Assembly (NCBI GenBank): GCA_963169105.1
Contig: OY720632.1
Location: forward strand, 2,542,001 to 2,606,000
Origin: Ceriagrion tenellum
Lineage: Eukaryota; Arthropoda; Insecta; Odonata; Coenagrionidae
Reading direction: 5' to 3'
Length of the DNA: 64,000 bases
The notes under the pieces were generated by a model that was given only the letters and a program-made list of their open reading frames with translations, searched no databases and had not been told where the DNA came from. The number at the start of each line of letters is the position of its first letter. Position 1 is the stretch's first letter. Shown here piece by piece: positions 34,600 to 46,497 of this stretch. The position numbers and the translations under genes were made by a program.

Positions 34600-35110
34600 C
34601 GGCAGCTAAGTTAACTGTAGCCTTCTGCAACATTCTCGGTACCCTGGGCCGGAAACGGTATCTTATCCTAGAATACATAAGGGCAAAGGAGATTGCTATC
34701 CTTGGGCTGGTGGAGACCCTTCAACGCCCTAAGTTGCCATTTAACCTTCTGTTTTCCCAGAAATTTGGCATCCTCAGGCTGTCGTCCCACTCAGGGCGAT
34801 TGGCCCTCTTCAAACGGTAAGACATACCGGCCCGACGAGAAGACTTACCTGCACATTGCGTGCCACAGGGGTATGAATCTATTCTTGCCCGGATAAAAAT
34901 CGTCGGCCAAAACATAAACGTCCGAGTGGTGTATAGCAGACTTTTGCACCTATGCCCATTGCTCTCTTCGACCACCTCTGCAAGGCGAGACACCACTTTA
35001 TCCTCATCGGCGACTTGAACGCTAGATATACTAACTACAAAGAGAGGATTGCCAACCACAGGGGAAACTCTATGGAGAAGTGGATACAGACGAACAGTAC
35101 TTAAGCTGGA
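34600..35110 (+). pseudogene. Jockey-like APE endonuclease fragments
   Basis: In shifting frames I read LTVAFCNILGTLGRKRYLIL and IAILGLVETLQRPKLPF (34605-34740), then the diagnostic block KARHHFILIGDLNARYTNYK (about 34980-35040). The GDLNA motif holds the catalytic Asp and Asn of APE-type LINE endonucleases. Several stops make it non-functional. Confidence 0.6.
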
Positions 35111-35499
35111 CACACCCTTCCCACCTACTTTCGCTCCGGTTTATTCCTGGACCACGCCCTCCTGCCTGCCAACCTGGCACCACTGACCGGGGTGTGACCA
35201 TGGATGACTTCCTCACCATCTAACCTTTTCCTTCCTCTTTCACCTTACCCCGAACCTTGCCCCCAAAAACTCCTTCGTCCGCCCCAACTAGCGAAGTCGA
35301 CTGAGACCAGTTCAATGGTACAGTGCTGCAGAATGTCTCCACGTTTAGGGATCTGATGAATACCGAAAAAGTCGACAAGGCCCTGAACACTGTAGAAGAA
35401 GCATTCGCAAAGGCAACCTAAGCCATCCCTACCATCAAAATCTACCCAATAAGGCCTCCATTGCCACCACGCATAAGGGCGATTGTAACACACACAATC

Positions 35500-35900
35500 A
35501 AATTATAACGCGTGCATCACCCTCAGTATCAAGTTCACAAGAATATATTTAATTTCAAAAAGTTATCGGGCCCAATCCACTCACCACTACACACACAAGC
35601 ACACACACACAACCCAAGGTCAACTCCAACACTCCCTTTAGCGTGCACCCAGCCTGCTGCAATCCCACACCGTGCCAAGGTCAGCCTCCTCTCCCCCAGG
35701 CTCGCGGCACTCCGGCTCCAATAGCTCTCCCTTCTCTCGCACACGCCGCGCCCGTCCGCTCGCCACCGCAGGTTCCTTCTTACTCCCCTATTCCTATTGT
35801 TAACCTCCCTTTCCATTGGCGTCCCTAGCGACGGCCCCCATGTCAATATTGTTGTCGATATGTTGTGATCCTTGTTGTTGACCTTGGGTCTATGTTTACA
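35500..35900. other. Unassigned insert in the jockey-like LINE
   Basis: The pre-RT linker is readable up to about 35495 (PPRIRAIVTHTIK) and resumes near 35910 (NKRWLYLQWARSRDLWIKAK). The ~400 bp between includes a CA microsatellite (about 35590-35612) and GC-rich sequence unlike either side. It could be a solo LTR or MITE, but I found no convincing ends. Confidence 0.4.
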
Positions 35901-36860
35901 ATGTTACACGATGATAAAAAACAAACGTTGGCTTTACCTTCAATGGGCCCGGTCGAGAGACCTCTGGATAAAAGCAAAATTGAACAGGACGAACGCCACA
36001 ATTAAGTGGGAAATCGTCGCCGAGAAGGTAAAGAGTTGGAATCAAGCATATAATAAGCTACACTGCAGGGACGGAACCCGCTGCTGGAATAAGTTCAAAG
36101 CCATGACCGGCCAACTCCCACCCTGCATGCATATCCTAATCTGCGAAGACCGAGACCCCATCGCCAACCCTAAAGAGCCAGCTGAAGAATTCAAAAGGGT
36201 TCTGGCAAGAATAAACTTCCCACTGGAGATCCATCATTTTCAGAAAAACAACAGTAGTGATATGAATTTGACCGGCCAAAAATTCAGGAAGATCTGAAAA
36301 CAAAGGGCTTCCGAAACCAAGGACTATTGAACCAGGACACCTACCCGGGTTAAGAAAGTATACTAAGCCCCATCACGAAGGAAGATATGTGGAACGCGCA
36401 AAAAAGGACGAAGCTACAGGCGATGATTTTCAACGTGCGACTTGCCCTAGGATACTACCCAAGCACATGGAAAAGAACCACTATGATAAAGATACCCAAA
36501 CCAGGCAAAGAAAAGAACAGTGCTCATAACTATAGACCAGTCAGCTTCACGAGCACAATAGAGAAATGGTTTGAAAGAATCCTGGTTCGACGCATAACGA
36601 TTTTTGGAGACAGCGGTGTCCTGCCACAACACCGGTTTGGCTTTGACCTTATCGTTCCTCCACGGACCCCCTAGTTCTGTTAACCAGCACTTCCATTCAG
36701 GCTATAAACAATAACAGATATGCAGCAGCACTGTTCCTAGACATCGAAAGTGCATTCGACAACGTGTGGCACGAAGGGCTACTATACAAACTGTCCCTAA
36801 TTCCAGTAGGGTGATTACAGAAAATCTGGCGTTACACACCGCCGCGGTCTGGAACGCCAG
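35900..36860 (+). pseudogene. Jockey-like pre-RT linker and reverse transcriptase fragments
   Basis: The frame 35872-36297 gives the linker (W-N-KLHCRDGTRCWNKFKAMTG, then ANPKEPAEEFKRVLAR). After breaks, 36387-36674 gives ALGYYPSTWKRTTMIKIPKP and NYRPVSFTSTIEKWFERILV, with QHRFGF closing the finger region. A final piece near 36710-36800 reads AALFLDIESAFDNVWHEGLL, the A-box. The FADD box is absent. Confidence 0.7.
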
Positions 36861-38680
36861 AAAACGTCGACAACAGCGATAACGGATCTTCAGGCGAAGA
36901 CCTCAACGTCGGCGTTATCGGGGCGCTACCTATAGTATGAGAAACTTACATTGCAGATTTATTTCACTCGACCCGTCCCTTGTTCGAATCGTTATATCAA
37001 ATCCGAATGAGATAAAATAGTCACGTGACTGGGCTTCGAAAGCAGAAGACGAGAAAGGAAGTCGAGGAAGAATATACCAATACAAAATTTCAAATATATG
37101 GCGGTATTTAACTTTCTGACTTAAATTAACCCGATGACATTGTACGTGGAAAAACGACGATGCATGATCATAGTGTATGAATGAGAATAGCGGAGGGCAG
37201 ATGGTTGATTCGAGGTGTTTTCCCACGGAATGGGTGATTTTACCTTTGATTAGGCATAATAAGTTAGCATTATTATTTCCAACCTACCATTCCACGTGAT
37301 GTAAAATGAAAAACAAGATCATGAGGATGCTTATTCTGTCTCAATGCTCTCTTGAAGATCTTGGGAACGTACATATAGGTTAAAGTGCTAACAAGAGCAT
37401 GATGTTGTTCAGAGACTGGCAAGATCAGAGGGTGTATCTTGCATGAAATGCAATATTTTTCTATGTTGCACCGTCTCCATTAACTGAAGAGCGTTCCCGA
37501 TACATTACTCTAGTTTAAAATATCATCTTAGTCATGACATTTTTGGTAATTGTACTTCTTCTCACCAGCAAATTGTCAGATTTTAGATATTAAACATAAG
37601 TATGTTACTTTGAATATTGAATCAAAAAGTCAATAACTTCTGATGACCAATATCGTAAGGAGATTGTGGAATTATAACAAGAAGACCAGAGTATCGTGCC
37701 ACTGAGAAATTTTATTGTGACCAGCTAAACCAAATTTAACACCAACAATTGAGCAAAGAACTAGCTTGTAGGTTCCGCAAACATGTACGTTATGGTTCGA
37801 AATCGGCACAAGAAACTCATGGTCGCGTCGCGTCGGGTCAACATGCAGGCATCATTTCGTTCACTGGCGGTCGTGTCGCGTCAAACTCTCGCTTACCAAG
37901 AAATCATTTAGCCATTTGGAGTAAATCTTTCTAGAATGATAAAGTGACAAAAGAGGAAGTTTTACGGAGCAAAAATGCAATACGATAACATTTTCAATAG
38001 AATATTTTCGTATTGATTTGTTTTTCCGTCTCGTCTCCAACGCTGTGTCGATTTAGATTGAGATCGTTCGCTTGTAAGATTTTGACCCGACGCGGCCGTG
38101 AGTGTAACGATCCTCGCTTTTTGACGCGACGCGAACGCGAGGGTTTCAAATCTTCCGCAATTTTGACTTGTGACGAACACCAGTGTTGACCCTTAGAGCA
38201 TAAAATCCCTTATCTTTGAAAATACTTCCTTATCTAGGGAAATTCTATATCTTATATTCCCACCTCTAAACCCATACTCTTCTTAAATACTTCCGAGGTA
38301 CGTTAACTGCTTGACTTTCTCTATTTTGCGCCCTCAAACCGGCATATTCAATTCAAGTCGTCTTACTTCTAGAGAAACTCATCATTTTTGTCTTCTAATG
38401 TTATATCTTCATCCGGTATATCTCACTCTGCTCCGGGTTCGATGCCCCGAGCAGGATAACCGCGGAGATAACCCACCGAGAATTTAGGACTGTTTTAGCC
38501 AATGCCATGGGGATATACATCGCTATAATAATTAAGAACAAACTTTTTTTACCTTCGAGTAGATTAACCCTTCTCTCTGTCCACTATCGATGACTGGAAA
38601 GTAATTATCCTTGTATTGAATGAAAACAACTTTAAACAAGTGTCCAAAGACAAAATTTTTATTTGGTTCTCATTTTTAAT
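36861..38680. other. Unassigned; inverted CGCGTCG-type motif cluster
   Basis: No recognisable gene. Between 37825 and 38133 the word CGCGTCG[C/G]GTCAA (or close variants) occurs twice on the plus strand (37825-37841, 37871-37884) and twice on the minus strand (38082-38094, 38121-38133). Confidence 0.4.
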
Positions 38681-38681
38681 A

Positions 38682-41026
38682 CTATAATAATCCAGTGGGC
38701 AACTGTAGGACCTGGTCCTCAGCTAAATCATAACTAGATGATTTCGAAGGCTTGAATAAACTTTGAAGAGCCACCTGACGAATACTTGTCCTAAATCCCT
38801 TCACAGAGGGATTTCCATTAAATCCTCTCATTTGCCTTATAACTGAAAAAATTTCAACAGGGTCCTGATTCAACCATATACAGTGCAGTGCATATACCAT
38901 CGTCGCTCATCTCGTGACACAACGTTCTAACTGAATTGAGGGAAAGAAGGAAGCCATCAAAACATGGGGGACGGCTACCATCTTTCTTACGTATATTACT
39001 CATCACGCGTAGCCCTTCTTCTAGCACCTCGATTGACTGTAAATGTTTTCCATCCAGGCGAATATGACTTTTCAGGATGTTATATTTGCTGTTCAGAGAA
39101 TCAAAGAGGTTTTTGATAGATTCTATGAGGAAGTCGGCTGTTGGGAGGGTGGATGGGATTTTTAGCTCTCCGGTTGAGTAGCTCGTACGGACAGCAGATG
39201 CAACCGAATGACTAAATATTAGAGTGGCTAGTTTCACTGACATTTTTTAAAAGGAATTTGGCCATAAATGGGCCGGAGTGAGTTTCCATAGCGCTCTTGT
39301 TGTGGAGCTGGACGAGTCATTCCGATAAACCTTTCGAATATTTTCAAAAAAAAGGGTTTTTCCACCCAGAAAGAAGTCACTATTGAGGATATCGTTCCTT
39401 AAAGATTTAATTAGATGAGGAGCGTCAAAAATACAGTAAATTTGTACCCCTTGTACTTCAAAGAAAGGCTTATCTAATAACACTCCAATCTCTTTTATTG
39501 CTTTTCAATTTGAGCTCGCTTGATCGTAAACAAAATCCTTGGGCTGTAAGCCAGCAACCATTAATTTTTCAATTAGAGGAAATAAGAGTGCCCGAATTTG
39601 GGAGCTGTTGAGCCCGCGCTCAGAAATGAAGTACCCTACAGGTAATTACCAGTTATGGTTAATACCTCTGATCAGGAACACCGAAGCATACTTCCCAACT
39701 CTTCTGGTCCTACCTAAATGTGTCAAATCTTCATAACCTTCAATCATGTCCATCGAACTAGAGTATTCTAAATTTTCAAGCTGGGACATCTCATCGAAAA
39801 GAATGACGCAATCCTTACTTCTACGCGCCATGACGGACACTTTTAGCTTCAATTGTTGAAATAAAAAGTCGTCAAACCCCGTCATGTACTTTGATGAACT
39901 ACTAATCCACTTCCTTAAAGTTGGCACAGCGGGAAGGGTCAGCTTCTCGATGAGAAATCGGTATGTAGTTGGTGATTGGAAGAATAGAGATAGTGCAAAA
40001 TTCTGCTCCTCCTTGTTTTTGGCTCCTCGTTTACTCCATGGGCTTCCAGTTTTGTGGCTCAACTGCATTTGTGTAAAAAGGATTTCCTTGATTTAAAGTT
40101 TTTTTTCCAGCAAACTCGAGCTCACCAACCTTGTTTTTCCCATCAGCCTTTCACGATTCTGCAACCGTGAAACAGAAGTACGTAGTTTCGCTATTGTTTT
40201 CCTGCATTTCTCTACCTGAGCTTTCAGCTTCTTTTTCTTTTGCGTCTCATCGCGGACTACTTCTCTTGCGATTGGAGATGCACGTGGATCGGCGGGAAGC
40301 GGTGAAATCGTCCCAACCCTCAACAACGCTCTGCGAGCAGTCTTACTTAGTAGGAGTTGGCCTAGGAGAGGTATGACGACCGGTAGGTGGCGTAAGATAT
40401 GATATCTCATCATGCCCATGATCAGCAATAGGAGATGTCAATTCACCATCAGGAGATACCGTTGCGGCATTTTTAGAATACGTATGTGTTATCCGTCGAG
40501 TCAAAGTTCTTTCGGGAGTTGTAATACCACAAGGAGACGAAGTTCTTTCCGATGTCAGTTGCACCACCGAGGTTGACTGGTGATGATGCGAAAGTGCTCC
40601 CTTCACAAGCCGACCGCTTGGGTTAACATCATTTCCTTTGAAATGCTTTTCACATATCAACTTCTTATTTAAAGTCTTGGGTGATAGACCAAGTAACGCG
40701 ATATTACCTCTTCGCAAGAGAAAAATATTGTGGCATTTAGCCTTTCCGTAACCTTTACCGTAGCCATTCTTCAAATACGTCGTGCGGCCAGCACAAGCCA
40801 TCTCGCGTCGCGAGTCATGCCTCCTGACGAGAGGGGGAGACGCTTTTCTCAAAAGAAACTTCCCAAAAATAATGAGAAATTGGTAGCAAAAGTCATCGGA
40901 TCGCATTGACCCAAAGAACCCGAATGTAATTTTTTTATTTTGGGAACAAAAAAATGATATTATGAATTTTTGTACTTCTTCCTCTTCAATTCTGCTAGAA
41001 ATTATAAGGAATCTATTTTTTGTCAT
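38682..41026 (-). pseudogene. P-element transposase with THAP-like N-terminus
   Basis: Minus strand, read from 41026 to 38682. A degenerate THAP-like region comes first (CAGRTTYLKN... LICEKHF, 40343-41026), then a Lys-rich coiled-coil-like stretch (KKKKLKAQVEKCRKTIAKLR, 40093-40428). The RNase-H-like core begins CVILFDEMSQLENLEYSSSM (39646-40068), whose Asp (codon 39793-39795) fits the first catalytic residue. FVYDQASSN near 39520-39540 supplies the second. FDAPHLIKSLRND (39247-39483) and KMSVKLATLIFS (38854-39243) follow, then IRQMRGFNGNPSVKGFRTSI near the end. In-frame stops occur after NHNW, QASSN and PNSF. The order and content match P/THAP9-like transposases. I did not find the terminal repeats. 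Confidence 0.82.
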
Positions 41027-44000
41027 ATACTACCGTATTGTTGAGTGTCAAAAATAATGAAATTTTAACTTTGCGATGCCCGAAGTAGAGGGTAGTTGTT
41101 CGAAAGAATTTTACTACGCAGAGGAAATTAATGATTAACGAGGAGAAGCAAGTTGAGCGAAATAACAGAGTATATTGTGAAATGAAAACAATGAAAGCAA
41201 AACTACAAGGTAGTTGTGGTTCTATTTGATTTACATTAGCTTTTCAATCATTATTTGTTCGTAGAAAACTGAAATCTTGGTTTGTGTGGATTTTTGTGGA
41301 AAAACTTAAAGGGGGCTTCGTAGTTCATGGGTGATACAATAAAATAAAGCTGTATAATCTGAAAACCTTAATTGGGAATCCGAAAGTATTCGTCATTGCA
41401 TAGGAAATATGCAGGAATATCAGTTTGAACATTGCAATATGATATATAATTGATTTGAGTTCTTTGTTTACTACCAATAAATTATTTCGCATTAATTGTC
41501 TGGTGTACATGATAGATAAAACTTGCAAAGCAAAGAAGTTAGGACTCAAGGAGCGTAGTTAATTATGTCAATGTACAATGAAAGTTTCATTTGGAATCAC
41601 TGACCAAATTCCTCGTACATTAATATTAGGCTCTGTCAAAATTTATGGAAGGTAGCTTACATGCCTGTGATAAGTTACCCCTGCTAAACACCCTTGCAGG
41701 TGGCTGGCAGGGGTAATGTGCAGAGGTAACATTTAACATCGGCATTCATGTCGCACTCTCATTAGCACTAATTTAACTCATATTTCAAAGGTCATTCTTC
41801 GGAGCAAATGTCACGACAAGAAGGATGAATAAGTGAAGAATCTGACAAAGTAAAGAAAGAAAGTCATTCGCGTAAAGAAAGCTCAGTACGTGAATCGATT
41901 CAATAATGTAGGCTCATCATTGATGATATGAGTTACAGGATAAGACCGTTGGAGGTGCTTTTAAATACTTTCTTACACATACTTTACCGCTACAGTTCAA
42001 CAGTTTGGAAAACTCTTTAATAATTCAATTTTTGGAGTGACTTATCCTTTGAATTTCATTATTTTTTCACCTGTGACATTTTCGCGCTTATCGTTTACGT
42101 ATGTATACTCAATACTTAAGCCTTTACACAAGTGAAAAATAGAGGCACCTTGCGCTTTCCTATTATTGATAAGTTTACTCTCGTAATAAATTGATAGATC
42201 CTTTACTTTCCCCAGACCTTTAGGTGCAACAGACCAATTATCTTTAGGACGCCAACGTAAAATAATGCTTCGATGGTTTACTACTGCACCTTATGTCCTG
42301 AAAGGGTTTATTTTCTTTTTGACATTGAAGCAAAATATAGTATATAAACTTAGTATCCTGCTGGCCAATTCTTACGAAGATTACCACTTTCCTCCTGGAA
42401 AGCGGGCAGGTGACCCAACATAAGGTCTAACCCGTGAAGTGGAAACAAGGTACTAGCCGTAGACAGGCTAGCCTTTCGATCTAACACATGCCACTGCTCT
42501 GCAAAACACCTCCCTCGGAATTCTTTTGATGATTTCCTATATAAGCTGCATGTGACTTGTTAATCTCCACCTCTCTCGACCAATATTCTAACTCAATTGT
42601 CATTGGTTGATTTCCCACCCACCTATAAATCATATAATTTCTCGAAGATTTGACACGACTCTGTCTTGGTTTCTTTTTGAGTAGTATTTTATAGGAAATC
42701 GAATTTTATTTTTAGAAAGGTAAAGATTTATTATTTATTTTTAGCATATAAACTACTAATTTATTTGTGAAATACAACTAACATCAACTTCACATGTCCT
42801 CAAATTCAGTGTGGTACTCCTCAAAATACGACGATCGTCGTTATATTCCCATAACCCTACTGCTCTACCTTCGCACTTGGTGTAGGTCTTGAACTACCAA
42901 CGTGACGTGGACTGTTGTAATGGTAAGGGTGTATATTCCCTTTCCCGACAACACTGGGTAACAAAGACGGTGGCCTTGGCTGCCTTCAAGAGGCGCACAT
43001 CCTTCCCCCGGGACTCATTCGTTAACACTTCTACGGAACTGGGACCCCTCCCATAGCAAGTTGTCTTATGGCAGCCCCAGCCTAATCTCCCGGAATCATT
43101 AGGCCCCCACAAGACGCAAAAACCACGTGGCTACTGAGTACCGTGACGTTTCTGAGGAGTCCCTCGTCCCTCCCGTACCTAGCCCATTCCTCCAATTTCC
43201 CCTCTCACTCGAAAGCCAGCGGGCGCTCACGAGAACGCCCGACATCTCACGCGCCAAGTCGGAGCAGGCTGCGGCTCGGAACGGATTCAAATTGGCCGCT
43301 CTACCATGGAACTAGTTGACCACAGAGACCGCTAACGATCAGTTCCTGAACTTCTTCAAAAACGCATACGCCCTTTAGCACGGGGGCGAGACATCTATAT
43401 TACTCCATGGTTTTACTTACAAGTAATCATAATGCAGTGGATAAAAAATGTAGTACTACAAGCGGGACGTAATGGTACACTTTTTTAATATCGTCTGATC
43501 TACAGATATATTTAATTTCTCTCCAAATTTAATTACACAAATGCACAATTAATTTCTCAGTACTTCGTGAATATCGCCATACGGAAATTAAATACTAATG
43601 CGAGGTGACTTCATGAGTATTCCCAATGACCATCATTGCAGTGTAGGTAAACCTTTAGACCTTTATCTGCATAAGGATCTACACAGCTGGTTCCTGTATC
43701 TAACAAAATAGGCGGTCAACTTACTGCAAAGATACTATTATGATACTTTATACCACACCTTACAGCATTATACAGCTCTCGCGAAGGCTTATGGCGTTTG
43801 GATGAGCGGCGTTTGTGTTGTCCGCGACATACAATTTCCATTTTTTGAAATGCACTCATGCATGGCACAAATGCGATGTCTTTCGCTTTCCCCTACGTCC
43901 CTTTTCCCTACCCATTCCACCCAACCTTATCCCTCCACGACGTCGTCTTCTACGCAACCGAACGCCTTAAGATTTCACGAGAGCTGTACCAGTGAAATGT

Positions 44001-44116
44001 GGAAAAAGAACATCTAAATAAACCAAACATTTTAAATTAAGATTTGTCTTTAATTAAATGGAATCCATTTACATCATTGTTCAAGCTCTTATTTACAATT
44101 TATACTGGTAAAAAAC
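41027..44116. other. No recognised gene
   Basis: AT-rich flank of the P element followed by mixed sequence. A GC-richer segment at 42840-43320 has open frames on both strands without known domains, and a weak tRNA-like word set on its minus strand. I could not identify terminal repeats of the P element. Confidence 0.45.
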
Positions 44117-44900
44117 TCAATTAATAATAATAATAATGAAATAACACAGATAAAACCAGTACTGGTGGTGGTGGTAACCATTTTGACTACCCCACTCTCG
44201 ATGTCCTTTATACAGTAGTGGTTTTTTTCTTGGCTCACTTGACAAAGCAAATTTTACTCTAACTTCACTGTTATGAATGGATTTTAAAATGTCTTTTTCG
44301 GAAGAAAGGACTAGCATGTCGGAGAGCCAGACATCTCCCATGGTGCTTCTCAGCTTATTTTTTACAATTCTTAATCTGCTCTTTAACCCTCTTTACTGAG
44401 CAACTTGTCCCTGGCAATACCTGAAGTATCTGGTATAACATCGTTAGGTAAGGAAATCCAGAAATATGTATTTATTAAACACCTATAAGGCCTAATGAAT
44501 CCTTTCTTGACATTCCCTCATCCAGATCCATCCATTGATCCAGAAATTCTTGTTCTGCTATATCAGGATCTGTACTTGGACCATCAGGTTTGTCATCACA
44601 AGAACCCGGTGAGTCACTTTCGTCATTATTTTGGCTCAGACTCTCGTCACTCAAGCTCAGCACGTCTGATTAATCAATGCTCGGGTAGCTAACTTTGTAC
44701 AGTTGACTAAATACATTAACTTCTTCAAAAAGTTCTTCACCATCGATTCCGTTATACTTGCACCAGTCACCGACGAGAATCGGCCTTAAGGTAACATCCA
44801 CATTTTTAACAACATTGAGTAAATCTTCGAGGCAAAAGTAAGTCGAATTTGTTTCACAATAGTCAGTGAACTTTCTAGAAACTGATCCCTAAGAGATCCC
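44117..44900 (-). pseudogene. hAT transposase C-terminal (dimerisation) remnant
   Basis: Minus strand. From about 44890 to 44690 I read an ILVGDWCKYNGIDGEELFEE segment continuing VNVFSQLYKVSYPS. An acidic insert follows (44475-44663), then FPYLTMLYQILQVLPGTSCS (about 44400-44460). The diagnostic hAT end is LRSTMGDVWLSDMLVLSSEK continuing DILKSIHNSEVRVKFA (44117-44341). The usual ERSFS motif is degraded to VKR. Stops separate the parts. The catalytic N-terminal region is not recognisable. Confidence 0.6.
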
Positions 44901-45780
44901 AAAGACTTAGGGAATCAAAGATTTGAAAATACACTTCCGATCTTATTTTCGCTTATTTCACTTCTGATCTTATTTAGAATACATGTACAAATATATTGTG
45001 CCTTTTCCTTCGTCCTCTTCGGAACGCGAGTGCGCTCGTGTAGGGAAAGGGGTGGGGGAGGGGGGCGTGAACGTCAATATTATGAAATATTTATTATTAA
45101 CTTATAAAAAACTGAAAATAGCATTATTCTATTATATCTAGCTCTGCAACTTTGCCTAATTTCAACCCAGCCGTAAAAATAAACTTACTAATAAGAAAAT
45201 ATTTTTGAATTGAAGGTTTCATATATGTCGAGACAAAGTTACTTATCGAAGGGGAGGAGGTTACGAGGGGTTGAGACAAATGCTACGGTTGTCGACTAAG
45301 GGGAAGTGGGGGTAAAAAATCACCGTAAAAGGTAACGTGCAGTGTATGCACGATCCGTAAGTCTAAGCCTTTTGACTGTACTGTGATGTGACCCGTTGGC
45401 AGATGTTGGGAGGAGGGGGCCGGAATAAGACTGGAGGGATGCTGAGTCAGTTGTTCTACTGGGTTGCGTTCGGGGATCTTATGGTGGCCTGGACGACGGC
45501 GCGGTGCAGCAGCCAAGGAAGAGTATAGAGAGACGCGACCGAAATAAAAGATGCTTTCGGCTGGCTGAATGATTCTCTATAACTGCATGATGTTTCACTA
45601 TACTACACTTAACGCTTAACAGTCATTTATCGTTATAACCTTTCTTTACCTATATAAACTACTGTAAACGGGTAAAAATATTTACATTTAGTGAATTTCT
45701 TCATGTATTTTGAAAATCCCCCCCAAGATTTTTTTCTATGGCGCAACTTGCGCCATACATTCCCCCTGTGGGCGGCCCTG
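44901..45780. other. Probable remainder of the hAT element; CAGGGCCG-like terminus at 45780
   Basis: No coding identity. The last bases, read on the minus strand, start CAGGGCCGCCCACAGGGG, a hAT-style terminus, exactly where a LINE reading frame resumes at 45781. A short palindrome TATGGCGCA/TGCGCCATA sits at 45737-45757. I did not find the partner terminus or an 8-bp duplication. Confidence 0.35.
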
Positions 45781-46161
45781 TATGACAGGGTAAATACAAG
45801 TTGTGGAAGGTTTTGAAGGACTATGGAGTGAATGGGTAGTTATTGAATGTTGTGATGGTGATGTATGATAATAGTAATGCAAGTGTAAGAGTTAACGGGG
45901 TTTTAAGTGATTGGTTTGCAATGAAACAGGGCGTAAAGCAAGGGTGCGTAATGTCACCAGGGCTGTTTAATATATTCATGAATAATAATGTGTTAGAGAT
46001 GCATATATTGAAAACGACGGTGTTTTGATTGGAAATGTAAACGCGCGAGTTCTACTATATGCGGATTTAGCTGTTTTGATTTCAGAGAGCCAACAGGGAT
46101 TACAGAAGCTCCGAGATAAGGTTTTTGAATCAACAAAGAGAATGGAATTGAAGGTAAATGC
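45781..46161 (+). pseudogene. LINE reverse transcriptase, upstream part (split by copia)
   Basis: Starting at YDRVN (end of the A-box, 45781), the sequence gives MVMYDNSNASVRVNGVLSDW, then KQGVKQGCVMSPGLFNIFMN (B-box; 45843-46028). A degraded YAD (46050-46070) stands in for the catalytic YADD. RANRDYRSSEI-type sequence in another frame leads to MELKVNA at 46142-46161. The same frame resumes at 50398 beyond the copia element. The clade is near RTE/CR1-type ERT LINEs. Confidence 0.75.
46157..46161 (+). repeat. Copia target-site duplication, left (AATGC)
   Basis: AATGC at 46157-46161 is repeated at 50398-50402 directly outside the 3' LTR. 5-bp duplications are standard for Ty1/copia integration. 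Confidence 0.85.
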
Positions 46162-46367
46162 TGCTGGGGTGTAATATTGTGTGTCAGCTATCAGGCCGGT
46201 TGGGCATATTGAAGCTCATACGTCTATGTGTAATTTGTTGTTTAATTGTTTTTCTTGGCGCGAGTCGTGCGAGCTGTATTATGGTAGAGTATATAAAGTT
46301 GTTCACTCCCGCTTGTAGAGCAGTTATTGACCCTACAACAGTAACCCTCCAGAGAAATTAACCAACA
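46162..46367 (+). repeat. Copia 5' LTR
   Basis: Starts TGCTGGGGTG immediately after the duplication and ends CCAACA. It contains a TATATAA box at about 46290-46296, which the 3' LTR has lost. The distal ~140 bp align well with the 3' LTR (GTTTTTCTTGGCGCGAGTCG in both). Confidence 0.8.
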
Positions 46368-46382
46368 GGTTATGTGGCCCAG
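46368..46382 (+). other. Primer-binding site (initiator-Met tRNA half type)
   Basis: GGTTATGTGGCCCAG directly follows the LTR's ACA. It resembles the insect copia primer-binding site, which pairs with a fragment of initiator methionine tRNA. Confidence 0.65.
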
Positions 46383-46424
46383 TTTATCAAGCTTAAACTG
46401 ACGAAGGGAGTGAAGTGTTAGTCG

Positions 46425-46447
46425 AGAGAGAGAGAGAGAGAGAGAGA
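46425..46447 (+). repeat. (GA)n microsatellite
   Basis: A GA dinucleotide run in the copia leader between the primer-binding site and gag. Confidence 0.9.
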
Positions 46448-46497
46448 ACGTTGAGAAAAAATTCGTGATACCGGCGTTGAATCTGTTGAACGAGAAA

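Larger units (their letters stand above)
32410..36860 (+). mobile_element. Degenerate jockey-like LINE with internal insertions
   Basis: A ~4.4-kb plus-strand LINE relic recognised from ordered fragments: a Pro/Ser-rich ORF1 N-terminus (32550-33720), an ORF1 core (33730-33940), endonuclease pieces (34600-35110), a pre-RT linker (35285-35495 and 35900-36300) and RT fragments (36340-36810). Stops and frameshifts are dense. A CR1-like fragment (about 33960-34150) and an unassigned ~400-bp GC-rich block (35500-35900) interrupt it. Edges are approximate. Confidence 0.6.

Noticed and set aside
35512..35846. Pro/Ser-rich open frames around the CA repeat
   Set aside because: Low complexity, inside an insertion in a dead LINE.
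38425..38470. GGGTTCGATGCCCC as a tRNA T-arm
   Set aside because: Only the T-arm-like hairpin is present; no box A or cloverleaf at proper spacing.
43225..43320. tRNA-like words on the minus strand (TGGTAGAGCGGCC)
   Set aside because: Box B is poor and no acceptor stem is visible; too weak to list as a SINE.
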